Below, piece after piece: positions 1 through 14,200 of a stretch of DNA of 64,000 nt. The notes below the pieces were generated by a model that searched no databases, was not told the origin of the DNA, and saw nothing but the letters and a program-made list of their open reading frames with translations. Origin of the DNA: Plumapathes pennacea (lineage: Eukaryota; Cnidaria; Anthozoa; Antipatharia; Myriopathidae); assembly GCA_964036295.1 (NCBI GenBank), contig OZ038462.1, positions 32,260,355 to 32,324,354 of the forward strand, read 5' to 3'. Position 1 is the first letter of the stretch. Every line of letters begins with the position of its first letter. A program made the translations under genes and the position numbers.

Positions 1-177
1 CATTATTAGCCTCGTTTTGATGTTTTACTTTCAGACTAGACAATTAAGGAAAACAGGATTTTGAAGAGTGCGATCAGTCAAAAGAAAAATACTTTAAAGT
101 ATTTATACACTTAACCCTGTGAAGTCCTCGATGCGTAACTTCACATTTTATGCCCCTTGTTGTAGCTCAATTATCAG

Positions 178-3100
178 TTTATGAAGAAGTGTGTGCAGGA
201 CGGTCCTGTCACTCCTATGGCTCAGGACTGGTGGAGCACCATTCTAACTATGATTCCAGCACGGTTGGTTCAGTCGGCCTCACTACAGCCGCACATCCAA
301 GAACTGTACAATGAAGTGAAGCAAGAGTATGAAGCCAGCATCAAGAAGTCTATGGGTACATTTAGAATTTATTACATTTTACAAGTATGTGTTAGACAAT
401 CAAATATGGTAAGGTCTAGCAAAGATGAGTGCGCATCTGGCACAAGTGTGACCACGGTCTTAGTTGTGTTTACATCCAATGGGCGCGCGTCAAATCGTAT
501 CATGTTTCATGACGTGAGGATCGATTCTTGGTCTGGTGGAAAACGCAGGAGTGCGGAGATTTGCGTAATTCCAAAAAACAATTATAAGAAGTAAATATAA
601 TGTGACTTTTTCAAGCCATTTGAGCTTTTGCAAGTGGATATAGGAATTACGCATTAGTCCGCACTCCGCGCTTACCACCACACTCCGAATCTTCTGCTTG
701 GACCAGCACCCATAACAACGTTACATTGTATTGTTTTTCGAGAGGGTCTCGCGAACCTTTATTTAGACGATCTCAGAGGAGCAATCAGACGTCAAATTCC
801 TGTGAAGATCATGTTACTTTTACATTGCAATGAACGACAGACAGACAGACATGATAATAGAGTCTCGGACCCTGTGGATATTATGAACTCTCTACATTTT
901 TAAAGCTGTGTTGAAAATTTATAAGGATGTGGTGAAGTTTTCACGTGTCTATTACTATTACAGTTCAGCACATCCTGGTGAAGCCCAACGTTAGGGGAGT
1001 GGAAGAGGATCAGGATTTGCCCGACGATGTGACGTAAGAACTCTTCTATATATCAGTGACGTGTCGTTCCGCCACTTTCAGGATCATGCGCAGTTTGCGA
1101 TTCTGAGATATTTTTGCGGGCCACATAAAACTTGGCAGGCACAATGAACAACTGTTTTCTTCGGTCATAATGCAATTATGTAGGAACAAAACCAAGCTCA
1201 AAAGAGAGATTTACTTGACAGACACTCGTTTACGCGGGAAGTAAGAAGTACTTTTGGCCACTGCGCATGATCCTTAAAGTGGCTTATTGGCCTGGTATCA
1301 CCGCAGAAATAGCGTTTTCGACCGCGCAATCACCTTGAGTCGCTGCGTGCAAGTTATTTCAATGTATTTTTATTTCCGCAACTAAAGACACGCACAAGAA
1401 AAGTGGAGCTTTCGTATGGTGTGGAATATTCAAAAATCAGGGACTGTTCGAGCTGTATGTAACTGGATATGAGAGAGTTTGCAGCATCCTTGTTGCTTTC
1501 GTTTGTTCACTGCAGCTGTGCCTGCTTCAATAATTACAATGAATATGAAGTTGGGCAAACTCGGCCTTTTTTCAGATACATTTAGGCCGCGTCCATAGTA
1601 CTGTAGTACATTGTCATTTGAAAGCACATCTTTTCCTTCGTCTTCGCAATTCTGTCCACACTAGAAATATGCGTTACGTCATAAACGGAGGTTTTTTTGG
1701 AACGTGATTAGTGTGAACCGGACTACAGATGAATGCCTTGTTGTAAATGTTGTCTCTGATCTGCAGTGATTTTGTTTCGTCTGCAGGGGTTTAGACTATT
1801 CCAGTCCATGGAGAGAAACCTTTAACATTGCTCGAGAGACTATCAGACACAACTTGCACATCCTCCATCCTTCGATGCAGATTATACTGGGGATTTGTCA
1901 AAGTAAAAACTATGCAACCATGCTAATCACAGATCAGATTGATCTGAGGTACGTGTTTATTATTATACTCACTTTTAGCCGATTATCGTATTCCGCAGCC
2001 CGCAAAAAAATAAATAAATAAAAAAAATAAAATACCGCCAGAAACCACGTGATCTGTCACACGTCACATTTTGTTAAAGGCAAACTTCGAAATAACAGCA
2101 GCTTATTGCTAGGGAATTTTATTTCATTCTTTCTTCCTTGCGTCGAAAGCGAGACATATAAGCGTGGATCAAAATTACACTTACACATACATTCATTAAA
2201 TTCGTGCCGTATAAGTTAGTGGTTTTTTTTCTTTCTCCAACATATTAATTGAATGCTGCAGTACACGAAACTCACAGCTGTATGTAGTGTCATTTATCAA
2301 ACTTCTCATATTTTCTTTCACTAGAAACCAAGGTCCTGTCGAGTGTGAACATCTGAAAAACAATGTCACATTGGACTGTGAGAAGACTGAAGAAAAACTG
2401 ATGCACAGGTATATGTTACAAGCAGTTAGTGGCAGTGTGATTCTCAGGAACAAATTCAATAAACATTTACACATGTATACAAGTTGGACCATTATTCAAG
2501 CACCACCAAAACGGACTTTTCTTTTTTCGTTATGAATTCACTTATTGTATTTTTTTTTCTCTTGTAGCTGGTTCCCTGAAGTCGTTAATGTGTTCATTGA
2601 TAAGAACATGTTAAAACATTTGTCTGCCGCCCAAGTGGATGCGTTCTACAGCAGTGTATCAACTCTCATATCAAACCAGGTAGAGTCAATGCGCATATTT
2701 TATGCAGCAACGAACAATTAATTTAGCCCTGGAATCATAATGATCCTTTCTAAAATGACGGCCATTCTTTAAATATCTCCAGAGACGAGAAGAGACAAGC
2801 GGGTCGAAAGTTGAAAGCGCCTGCAGTATTTTAACGTGTTATGTATAATTAAGAAATGGGAGCATTGTTTTCCGATTCACGAAAATGGCAAGGTTTGCCA
2901 CAAAGCGTCTTTTTTTTTTCTTTTTTCACTGCCAACCTTCTCTGAGATTTGAAGTGCCATCAAAATATTATGGTCTGGATATTTAGTGTTTAAAACCCGA
3001 TTAGGCTAACCCTGAGATAGGTCTAAACTGTTCTTTAAGTTTTTAAACGATTTTAAATGAAACTTAGTCACTCGGTCCATACCACGCAAGTGAAGACCGA

Positions 3101-6100
3101 ACGAAACGTTGCTTTAAACTTTCACCACTAAATGTGTCAAACTGACTCTTGGACCTTCACTGGTCTGACCTTATCTCTCCAGCTGAAAGAGCTAATCACC
3201 AGGACCATCAAAGCTTGGCAGAATTTGTTTGAAGAAGACGACAAGAGCAACCTTCCTTTGTTCAAGATGGAGCTCATTCTAGATGATGATGACAATATGC
3301 AGTTCTACCCAGCGCTGTCAGACGTCGAAGATGCCGTCTTGCACGTAGTACATACAGTTGCTGGCACGATGCAGAATGTACCCACAGTGCAGGTATATAT
3401 AAAGAGGTTATTACACGGGAAGGAGTGCAATACGGCGGAGTATTTTTACGAGTCGGTTTTATTTTTTCGAGCCTGCTTCAGGCGAGAAAAAATAAAACTG
3501 ACGAGTAAAAATACAGCCGTATTGCACGACTTTTCGTGTAATAAATTGTTTATTATACGACAAACGAAGCAGGGCAAACGTTCTCGCCGCGCGCAAAATG
3601 GAACAAAAAATGACTCGTTCGTAAACTTTGCTTGCGAAAATTGATCACGTAAGCTAATAAACCAGTTGATCTGGTTCCTGACGAGTGCAATACGCTCCCA
3701 TCTTTGCACTCGTTTTGGCCCGTATTTGCACTCGAAAATGTGAAGTCGTGTAATAAACCATTTTATTATATAGACACGAGTGTTTTACTGGAAAATATAC
3801 CGTGCGTAAAATCCATACGAAACTACATCCGGGACCCGAGTGGCGTATTTTCCATATCCTCACTAGTGAGGATATCGTTGGCATCATTTCCTGCTTTTGC
3901 ACGGTTGTTTGTACAATTTCTCGTAAAACACTCGTGTCTAATATAATAAAAATAAAATTACACGGCGGCTTGAAAATATGGATTTTATTTTCTCGTGGTT
4001 AAAACAATATTTTACTCACTCGCGAAGCGCTCGTTTATAAAATATTGTTTTTACCACTCGAAAATAAAATTCATATCTTCGCGCCGCCGTGTAATATACT
4101 CTATGTACAATCAACTCCCTCTAAAATGGACACCTCCGTTTTAAAGAGTTCAAAGTACTTAGTGACTAAAGTACTTATAGTACCAGCCAGCCCATGGTTT
4201 GTGAGGTAAAAGAAAATGTTTCGAACCCTGCTCGCGCTCTTTACTAATGTCAAATGTTTGCCGGTACAGTCATGGTTGGCCGGAGGAAACACTGTCGTCC
4301 ATGTAGACGCGAAAGTCGATGAAGCAGTTCTTCGGAAATGTAAAGTCTTTTTGGTTGAAGCTGTGAAGAGAAACTTGGAACCGCCGATTGATTATTTGCG
4401 TTCATTTGGTAAGTATTTATACACTCAGAATTTTGGTTCAAATGCATCATATTTTTTCAAATCGCACTCACGCACGAGTTCGTTTACGTTTGCGAAAGAT
4501 TGGAAAGCAGAATTAGACACCGCTTATTTTGTCTCCATTTTATTTTTGGAAAGATTAAATAAAGATGTGCAGGTTCCTAGTTTTATACAACATCTTAGGA
4601 ATTGATAAAGTTTAAATGTTGCCATGAAGTTGTTAATTGAACTTATGAGGATATCCCAACAGTTTATGGTCTTCATGTGATGGTTTTCAGCGTTTTTGTG
4701 AGATGCGCGTTGTTAAATTGCATTAAATTTATTTCGTGGCAGACAAATACAGCTCATTGGTGTCTGGAGAGGCAGCTAATCAGGTGGAAAAGTTCATGAC
4801 AGAGGAGCGTTCCTTTGAGGAATACACAGAGGTATTCTGTTGATCGTTAGTTTTCGACCAATGGTCAGTAATGGTCTAAAGTTGAAAGTTTGGAGCAAGT
4901 GAAGGTTATTGAACTCTGATAAAATGGTTTACATTTTATCGACTGCTCGACCTATCTTTTCCAGAGTTTTTTGTTCAATTTAAATGTTAGTACAGCTTTC
5001 CTAATCGTACTTCCATTTGTAGGAAATCACTCGGTTCCGTTCTTTAGCCAAGGAAATCAACAGCTTGCCGACAGTGGCTCATTTTGATATGGTCCAGCTG
5101 GATTGTGATGACCTCAAGAGAGGCCTGGCAGCAAAAGCCAACAGCTTTGCTGATCAGATACTTCGGCGCTTGGCAGAGGATCACAGAACTGAAAATGAAA
5201 GGTTCGAAATCCAATCTAAAAACTTTTTAACCGGTCTTTCATTGTGTTTCATCCTTTTTGCTGCTTTGTTTGTTTGTTTTTTTGTTTTGTTTTGTTTTGT
5301 TTTGGTTTTTGTTTTCAGTAGAGAGATTTACTTGGCAGATCTTGTTTATGCGGGCAGTGAAAAGTACATTTTTTTTTTATTTAAACAATTTATTTATTTC
5401 TAACATTTTTTTCCAGAAGCACGAGGCTTATCTAGGGAGCCTATGTTATACACAAAACGCTCTTTATCGGACAGATGTACAGCATTAACACACATTAAGG
5501 GGAAGAAAAATAATAACAGAAAACAAACAAACAAACAACAAAACTCTTTCGTATGAATATGTATATCATATCTGTTCGAGATTGAGGGGTCATTTCGAGA
5601 TAACCGAGTTGGAGATAGAGAGGTTATACTGTATGTAGGAATGGATAAAGCCCAATAGCGTCTAATTAAGTTGGTGATTGGCAAATGGTATGGCTTTCAA
5701 AAATCATGTATGCCTAATTGAAATGGAGGATTCCAACCATAAATTTAAGTAATTGAACAGCGGAGGAAAGCAATTTGGTTTGGGGGGCAGTGTATCGGTT
5801 ACAATTCATGTTACAATGAATGCATCAGCCACAGTACCAACTACTACCAACGACTTACACTGGAAAGCTGGTACACAAACTTAGAACGGAAACCACTCAA
5901 CAGATGCCAACAACTACCGGCACCTTACAAACGACTGATAGATGACATCAAACGCAACCGAACGAACAATAGACTAATCAACAGGACAAAAGAACATCAA
6001 CTGACCAATAACGAAACACAACCAAGCCGACTCGACCAACCATAGACCGACATAACGGACCAATCACTTCTACAACCAGAGACATATATACCGCCATCTG

Positions 6101-8250
6101 ACGAATACTTTTCACTTGACTCTGAAGATGACTTCCGCTCAGGCAGTCGAAACGTCAGTCACCAACAACAGTCTTTCTGGAGACTACTCTAACCCGGACG
6201 ATCACAACCAACCTAATGAAAGAAATAATGTTTAGCTGTTTCATTATGTCACTGCGCATGATTGTGAAAGAGGCTTATTGATAAAATTAAATATCCCATT
6301 ATTTTGTCGTGCAGGATTATTTCTGAGTATGAAGCCATCAAAGAACGCGCCTTGACGAAACCAGAAGACACTCGTGAAATGATGGATATGCTGAAGTTCA
6401 TAGAAGAAGCAAAAACCAAGCGACTCATTAAGCTCGATAAAGATATCAAGGTGAACGCATGCACAACTTTTAAAGTCAATTTTTGTGTGGGCACCACTTT
6501 GGATAGTCCCCCCCCCCCCCCCCCCCCCCCCCTCCCCCCCAGTCGTTATTCGCTCGCCACCCAGGGCAGGTGCGTTGTGTAACGACTGTAAGGGAATATT
6601 GGTTTGCAAAGACAAACACTTGTTTCATATTTGAAATATAATGAGAGACCAAAAGCAGCGGGATTAGTTCTTTGAAAAGTAGTGTTTTGTATTGGAAAAA
6701 GTGACTCAAGTTGTTCCAAACATATGTTTAGTATGTGTGGGCACTTGGTCACTTTTTCCAGTACATATATACATGTAAGATGGCCTGACTCGGACTAGTT
6801 TACTGTTCCAGTGCGCGATTCATTGCCTGTATATATTTAACAATTATTCGCCGAAGTGAAGGTGAATAGCGGTGGATATTTACCGAGCCGTTTCGGCGAG
6901 GTAAATATCCACCGCTATTCACCGACACTGAGGCGAATAATTGTTTTAGTATATACCACACAAGTTTAATAGCCAACTCCCAAATAGCTATTTTATTTCC
7001 GACGAAAGTGGGCAAAAATTGGGTTCGTGCGCCATTTTGTTTTACCGGAAGCCGCCGGGAGGTGAATAGTACTTGATATTCCGAGATTGAGGAGCCAATC
7101 AGAGCGCGCGAAAAGCACTATTCACTTGTGTGGTATATACTAAAGAACAATAATCGATTAATGGTTGCAAAGTCAGTCATTGCGAACACTTTCTTGGAAT
7201 ATCGGTTCAACAGTTTATGTGCAAGCCATGAAAAAAAAAAAAAGTTTCCGTGAACCACATTAAGGTGTGATATGCTTGTTAACTTTACAGGAGTCGTTCA
7301 ACAGACTGGCCTATTTGCTGGACGTGTACTCTTTAACTCCAGAGGACATGGAACTCAATGCCACTGTCTTGAATTGGCCCAAGAACATCAGTCCCATTTT
7401 TGACCGAAACGATGAGGTTGGTGTATTGCCAGGTTGCACTGTTAACTTTGTGCTGTTTATTGTTGTATTGTTTTAAAGTTTTACTTTAAAAAGTCCCTTC
7501 CAATTACACAAGTTATATCGAACGGAACATGACTAAAAGTATTTTTGGATTTTCAGATTATCGTGGAATCACAGAAAACGAATGAGAGTGCCTTGCTTGA
7601 AAAGAGAGAGAAGGTTATGCTGGAGTTGGAAAAACTCAACAGGTGGGGCTATTGTTTTATGTTTTATGTTCTATGTTCTTTTATTTATTTAATCGTATAG
7701 TTACTCAGTGGTTTCTCCAAAAGGGAGATTGTACTGTACATTGCAATTAGGAAATATTGGAGTTTAGAGCATAGTACATAATGATAATGCCATGGTAAGA
7801 ATAATGAACAAGAAAAAAGATAATTGAATATACATAAAGATTAAGACAGTCAGACTTCATCAAAATAATTAAGTGAAACAATTACTCTCAAGGGTGTACA
7901 GCAGCACTGCGGGAAATAATTCTTGACCGACTTAGCAATACATTTACTTTAGGTCTTTTGGTTTAAATGAGTCTGAATGCTTTGTAAATTAGGAAATACC
8001 TGCGCAACGAAAGTTCTAGCAGCAGCATATTAGGGACCGTTCAATGGCGTACAATTTTTTTCTCTATGGTCACAATTACATGAAGGAGATGTTTTGTAAA
8101 ACCTGCATTTGCTGTTGTTTTATTTACAGGCGTGTGGATGAGTTCAAAGAATGTGGTGACATGGATATGATGATGCAATACGTGAAAGATGTTCAAACGG
8201 TCCAAAAGAAACTCGCAGAATGCGTGGAGTCAATTGGATTTATTAACGAG
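178..8250 (+). CDS. DNAH12: Dynein exons 1-13: N-terminal tail (partial)
   Basis: Exons at 178-355, 964-1033, 1787-1948, 2325-2408, 2568-2679, 3183-3392, 4270-4408, 4743-4831, 5023-5201, 6315-6450, 7291-7416, 7557-7642 and 8130-8250 give residues 1-564 of the visible protein. This is the divergent tail used for arm assembly and docking, mostly helical with charged stretches. Exon 4 (84 nt) is phase-neutral and could be skipped without a frameshift. It is kept because its end (EKLMHR) continues into SWFPEVVN as in relatives. Exon 2 starts at 964, not 969: only 964 continues the frame from the phase-1 end of exon 1. Bases 1-177 look like the end of an intron. Confidence 0.85.
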
Positions 8251-11200
8251 GTAATGAAATCTGCCCAAGTGCTTTCTTCTTCGTGTGCCCGTGATCACTT
8301 TTATTGCTTTTGGTGTGTTTAGGAAGAAGACCTTTTCAAATGGGAGAACACAACTTATCCGGAGATAGAATCCATCACCAAAGCCATCGAACCTTACCAG
8401 AAACTCTTCTCCATGGTCGTGAAGTGGCAGAGAGCTGAGAAGAAGTGGATGGATGGAGCATTCCAGGATCTGAATGCCGAAACTATTGAAGCGGAGGTGA
8501 TGTTTGCATTTTTCTTTTCACTGCCTTTTCTTCCTTGTAAACGATTAATTTAGCGGAAAATAAACAAGAACCCCGCATCCCGAAAACCCACCTACAGGGC
8601 GAGGGGATATCTGCGAATTTCGTATTTCTAGCCTGCTGTTTTCCCTGCCACTCTTGGATTTCGCGAATATCCTTTTGTGCAGCTTCGGTTCTCGTTGCTT
8701 TTTTTAAGTCCTTTGTATTTTGCGTAATGCTTCCCTATCCTCCCCTTCTATATATAATTTTCTTATGTAGTGTTTTATTTCTATTGACTTGAAATTTATT
8801 TTGACGCATAAAGCTAAGAGTGCGTGTTATGTTGCGATCTTTGAAAATTGAACGGATACTTTTGTACTAAATTGACCGCGCGTTAATTTCATTTAGATTT
8901 TCATTCGACCCACACGAGCTCAGCTCTTCACACGGCTTTTACTTCAAAGCTTTACCATCATTTCAAGCTTGAATTATAGTTGAAAAGCACTTGGAAAATG
9001 ACAGTGCGCAAGAAAAAAATGACAGGGCGCAGCGCCCTCGCATTTCAGCCAAGGTAGAACGTTGAACACATTTGCGTAACGCGTCTTTATCAACTTAACT
9101 ACTCTAGGTTGAAGAATACATCCGGGAGCTGTACAAGATCATCAAGGTGTTCAATGCAAAGAAAAAGGAGTTAGAAAAGGAGATGAAGGCTCGCAAGCGA
9201 ATCAAAGACTCCAAGGAGAAAGATGAACCCGAGATTGACTTGGCGGCCATCACGGTAGCTCAGACAGTGCAACAGCAGGTCCGAGACTTCAAGGTCGGTA
9301 AACAACACTTAGTCTTTCAGCGCTTTTTGTAACCCATCCAATATATATTTTTGGCACTTGATTGGTGGAATCATAACTCTTGATTGCATAACGCCAAGCG
9401 GCAGTTACCAGTGAATAACGCCCGCTTCGAACGTGAGAGAAAATGTGTGGAGGATAAAATGGTATATATATATATATATATATATACTTGTCATCCGTCT
9501 TAACAATTGCTCCAAAGACCACAAAACCGTACTATATGCTCGATCAGTGCTTTGAAGTTTTTTCCACGCATAACTCGTGCTCGTTTATAGGCTTCAATCA
9601 TGCCATTAGGACATAATTATTTTTCAGTTATGCTGATGACTGCTTACTTTGCAGGAGGACATACCCGTGATTGCTATCATGTGCAACCCAGGTATCCGCA
9701 CGAGGCACTGGAAAGCCATGTCCGACATCATTGGGTTTGATATTACTCCTGATTCTGGCACTACACTGAGGAAAGTTCTCAAGTTCAACTTAGGCCCGTG
9801 CATGGAAGAGTTTGAAGGCATCAGTAGTGGCGCTAGCAAGGTGAGGAGACTGTAGTTATAGGTTCCAGTGTCTGTTGTAAACCCTTGGTCAAATGAATCG
9901 CAAAATCAAGGACCGTATTCACAAAACTTGCGTACCATCGAAAATGTTTGTAGTATGGTTTACTGGATTGGGACAATGACTTGCGTTTACTACCTGGCGC
10001 AAGATAGTATGTATAAGTCATACTAATGATGTGTATTAAGGCATAATTATAAAAATTTCCGTTCGTACGCAAGTTTTGTGAATCCAGCCCCAGAACTTGT
10101 GGACAGTGAGTAGTCGAACGGTGAAAAGCTTACTTCAACGCAAGCGTTTGGTCAATGGAAATCGAAAAGCCAGATGTATGACTTTAGATTGACTATGTGT
10201 CAAACTAAAAGTGAAGCAAGGACTGTCATCTTGCGCTTGTATCTTTTCGAAATATCCCGCGCTTTTAGTAAGTTCACTCTGTGAAATAAAAAGAACTATT
10301 TATTCACAAGATTGTGGTGCTTGTTGAACTTCAGGAATTCTCGTTGGAGAAAGCGATGCAGAAAATGGTGGATGAATGGGACGTGGTCGTGTTCAACACT
10401 ACAGAATACCGAGACACCGGTGTGTCCATCTTAGCTGCTGTGGATGAGATTCAAACCACGCTGGACGATCAGATCGTCAAGACACAGACGATGAGGGGCT
10501 CACCCTTCATCAAACCTTTTGAGGCGGAGATAAAGGTAAGCGACACTACGAGGTTAGTACAGGTGTTGTTTCTGTGTTTCAATGGCCGATTCACAAAATT
10601 TGCGTAGGAACGAAAATGTTTGTAAGTATGACTCACGCATGCATCGGAACATTGACTCACGCATACTGTCTTGCGCAAGATAGTATGCGCAAGTAATACT
10701 TACTAATACTTTTTAATTTGTTCGTTCGTACGCACATTTTGTAAATATATGAAAGACTTGGCTTTGAAGAAAACGGGTACAATATCGAAATCAAAGCCTT
10801 TTTGGAAAAGTTGAAAGACATGAGCAGTTTAGTTTGGTCCCGACCTTATTTCTGAAAAATGTCCCACTGGCCTGGGCCATTTGGACAAAGCAGCATTTCT
10901 CTCCAAATGCATAGGTTAGTGCAACTGATTAAGTTGCTTGATAACTGCGAGGGTCACTTTCACTATCAAAACCAACCTACTTTATTTAACAACACAAACG
11001 GACCTTCGCATTTGACCTGTTAGGGCAGCTACAGATCGGTATATGGGGGAAAATTATAGTACTTACTCTAGCTTTGGGTGTCATATCCACATGTACTCTA
11101 CATTGAAGTATGTACGATATTTAGCTGTCGAATCGTGGTTGATTGAGTTGTTTTAATAGGCGTGGGAGGAGAGACTGCTGAAAATGCAAGAGATAATCGA

Positions 11201-14200
11201 TGAGTGGCTGAAGGTGCAGGCCCAGTGGTTATATCTAGAGCCTATCTTCAGTTCTGAGGACATCATGCAGCAGATGCCCGAGGAAGGCCGCAAGTTCAAG
11301 ACTGTCGACCGCAACTGGAGGGATATCATGAATTATGTCAGCAAGGACCCCAAGGTTTGTGACGATTACTGGGCAGTACCTGAATATATGTCAGCGTAAG
11401 GTTGAGGGGGCCTCCTCAGTCAATTCAATGTTTTTGTTTAAAATATATAAATCAAGTCCAAGGTTGAATTTGTTCCCAACACGAACAACAGCAATAAATT
11501 AAAAGAAACATTGGTAGGTAACACTTTTATGTCAAAAGAAACTAATCTTCTTGTCAAACGAGTCTGATAGAAACGGTTTATAATCCTGTCGACTTTTGGG
11601 AGCCCCCAAAATGGCGGATCAATGATTTCGGCGCGCAAAGGACTATGGTTGAGAGGGGCCCTTTATGTGGATATGCTGAACGCGAAAGAATGTGTTGAAT
11701 AAAATTACGCGCATTGCCCATCGCAGCATAAAGGCCTGACGAAGAATCAACGCTTGAAGTTAATTTGTGGTAACGTTTAAAACTCTGTTTCCTCACGTGT
11801 CGTCATATTTTCTTTGATTGTACTCTCAGGTTCTTTCTGCTACTTCCATGACTGGAATGTACGAGCGGCTGAAAGACAGCAATGATCTCTTGGACGAAAT
11901 CAATAAAGGACTTAACGCCTACCTGGAGAAAAAAAGACTGTTCTTCTCAAGGTATATACTTTTGAATGTCGGATGTGGCAGTTACCCTTTTATTGTAATA
12001 CATAATGTGTTACCGCCAAACGTTAATTATTTGTTTAGTTAACTTTTCTTACAAGTGAACTGCTTTTCTTTTCCATTGTTAGATTCTTCTTTTTGTCGAA
12101 CGACGAAATGTTGGAGATTTTGTCAGAGACCAAGGACCCTTACCGCGTGCAGCCGCATCTGAAGAAATGCTTTGAAGGCATTGCGAAGCTTGACTTCACA
12201 CCGACTTTAGACATCATTGGCATGCTGAGCAGCGAAGGAGAGAAGGTAAAAAAAGATATTTTACCATCTGAACACTAAACGAGCTAATGAGGAAGTTGTT
12301 TTCTCAGAAGCTATTCGTTTTGACCATGTACCCAAAATTGTTCCAGCCGACTGAAATTAAGCCGGCCTCACTGACATTAGGACGTCTCATCAAATATCGC
12401 GTGCGACTCTCTCTTGTACTTTTTCTTGGTCACTTTTTCGTTTTACGAGGAATTTTACCTGCCCGTGTTACTATCGGCATTGCGTCTTGTCTGGCTGTTT
12501 TTACTTTTTGGCCAGTTCAACAGCCAATGCGTGATGCATAAACAAACAAACACATTTTACGGTGATTTCTGTACCCTTGAAAAACATTCCACAACACTGC
12601 AATAGGGGCAGCGTTAGATAAAGCGTTGACAAAAAAAAGTGAATACAGAATCAGTAACGCTTGATAAGCTTTTTTATTCTCTAGTTGCGAAGGGTGTAAA
12701 CGCGTGAAACCGCCTGCCAAACACATCGCACTTTGTGTGACGGGCACGTCGAGTGCTTTGGGCTATTTTTCAAGTCGAGTGTACAACATATGCAAGAATT
12801 AAAAAAAGAAAAAAGAAGAGCGAGAGAAAATATCAAAGAAAGCAGAACAGTAGATCTCTCTAAGCGTATCTTGAAGACTAGTATGATCTAAACTGACTGA
12901 CCAGTGTAATGTTCTTGTTGGGGGTTCCAGGTGCCTTTAAGTGCCACTGTATCCACATCAGAAGCTCGTGGCGCTGTGGAGAAATGGCTGCTGCAGGTCG
13001 AGGATGTGATGGTCACGAGTATCAGAGACATTATCGAGAAGGCTATCCAGGTAGAGTGTCATTTTCAAACATTACACAGCTTGTGTGGCATATGCTAGAG
13101 TGTGGCATTGTTGGGATAATGTGGTCCTAAATCTCGTACTACCAGCAACGTGTATTATAATATTACGTAACTGAGTTGTTATGCCCCCCTTTGCCACGTT
13201 GTTTCAGGCGTATTACCATCTACCCTTTGTAGAAACGTGTAATAAGACCAATACCTCGCAACGTCAGCTCTAAAGTGACCCCGGAGCGTCTCGGGAAGTG
13301 ATATCGTATCCCCAGAAGTGCTACAATTTGTTATCTGGTCTTGCATTGATTTTATAGTTCATGTTGCGGTTGAGTTTGTTTCCCTATTTTACAAATAATA
13401 CATAGCGCAGTCCAGTATAGGCTGGTTTTAACTTTTCTTGAGCATCCATGAAACCTCAAGGATTTCCATGAACTAAGTTCCTTCTCACAGCCCTGCAGTA
13501 CATTTGGGTTACGATCAATACGATTACGTAAATGATGCAAGTATTTGCTTTTTATTAACCCAGGCGTATGCAACAGATCCCAGGAAAGACTGGGTGGTCT
13601 CGTGGCCAGGACAGGTAAAGACTGTTCCTTTGACTGCATGACTTGTACATTTGTTGAATGTAAAGTACCGTTACTGTTCCCGTTTTTTTTTTTTTTTTTT
13701 TTTTATATCAGTGTCACTATTGTTTCTCTTCTATAGGTTGTGATATGTGTTAGTCAAGTGTACTGGACTCAAGAGGTCCATGAAGCCATCTCTGCCGGGC
13801 CTCACGGTCTTAAGGAATACTACGATAAACTTACTAAGCAGGTGAGGGCATTCTAACCTATACAATGAGGCCGTTCCGTCGGAAACTTGGGCGCGTTACA
13901 TTTGAATTATACTACGAAAAATCGAAACAAACATGCACGGTGAAGGGGTTTTCTCATGACTTTGAGAGTTATTGTGTAGTTTTGTATAAATGCTTTGTTT
14001 CCCCGTTGCTTTCTGTCTTTTCTTTTCTTTTTCTTTTTTTTCTTTTTGTTTTTGTTTTTGTTTTTGTTTTCTTTTGCTTCAAGGAAGTTGAATGTGCAAC
14101 GCGCTTGCATGATCAGTTTGATTAGAAAATTTGTCGTGATTAGGTTCCGCGGTTAGTTGCGTTCTGTTAGGGGCTAAGCCGCTTTTGAAAGTCAGTCAAA

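Noticed and set aside
6121..6170. Hammerhead ribozyme
   Set aside because: Only the GAAAC-GTC part is seen; the CUGAUGA core is not intact and stems were not convincing.
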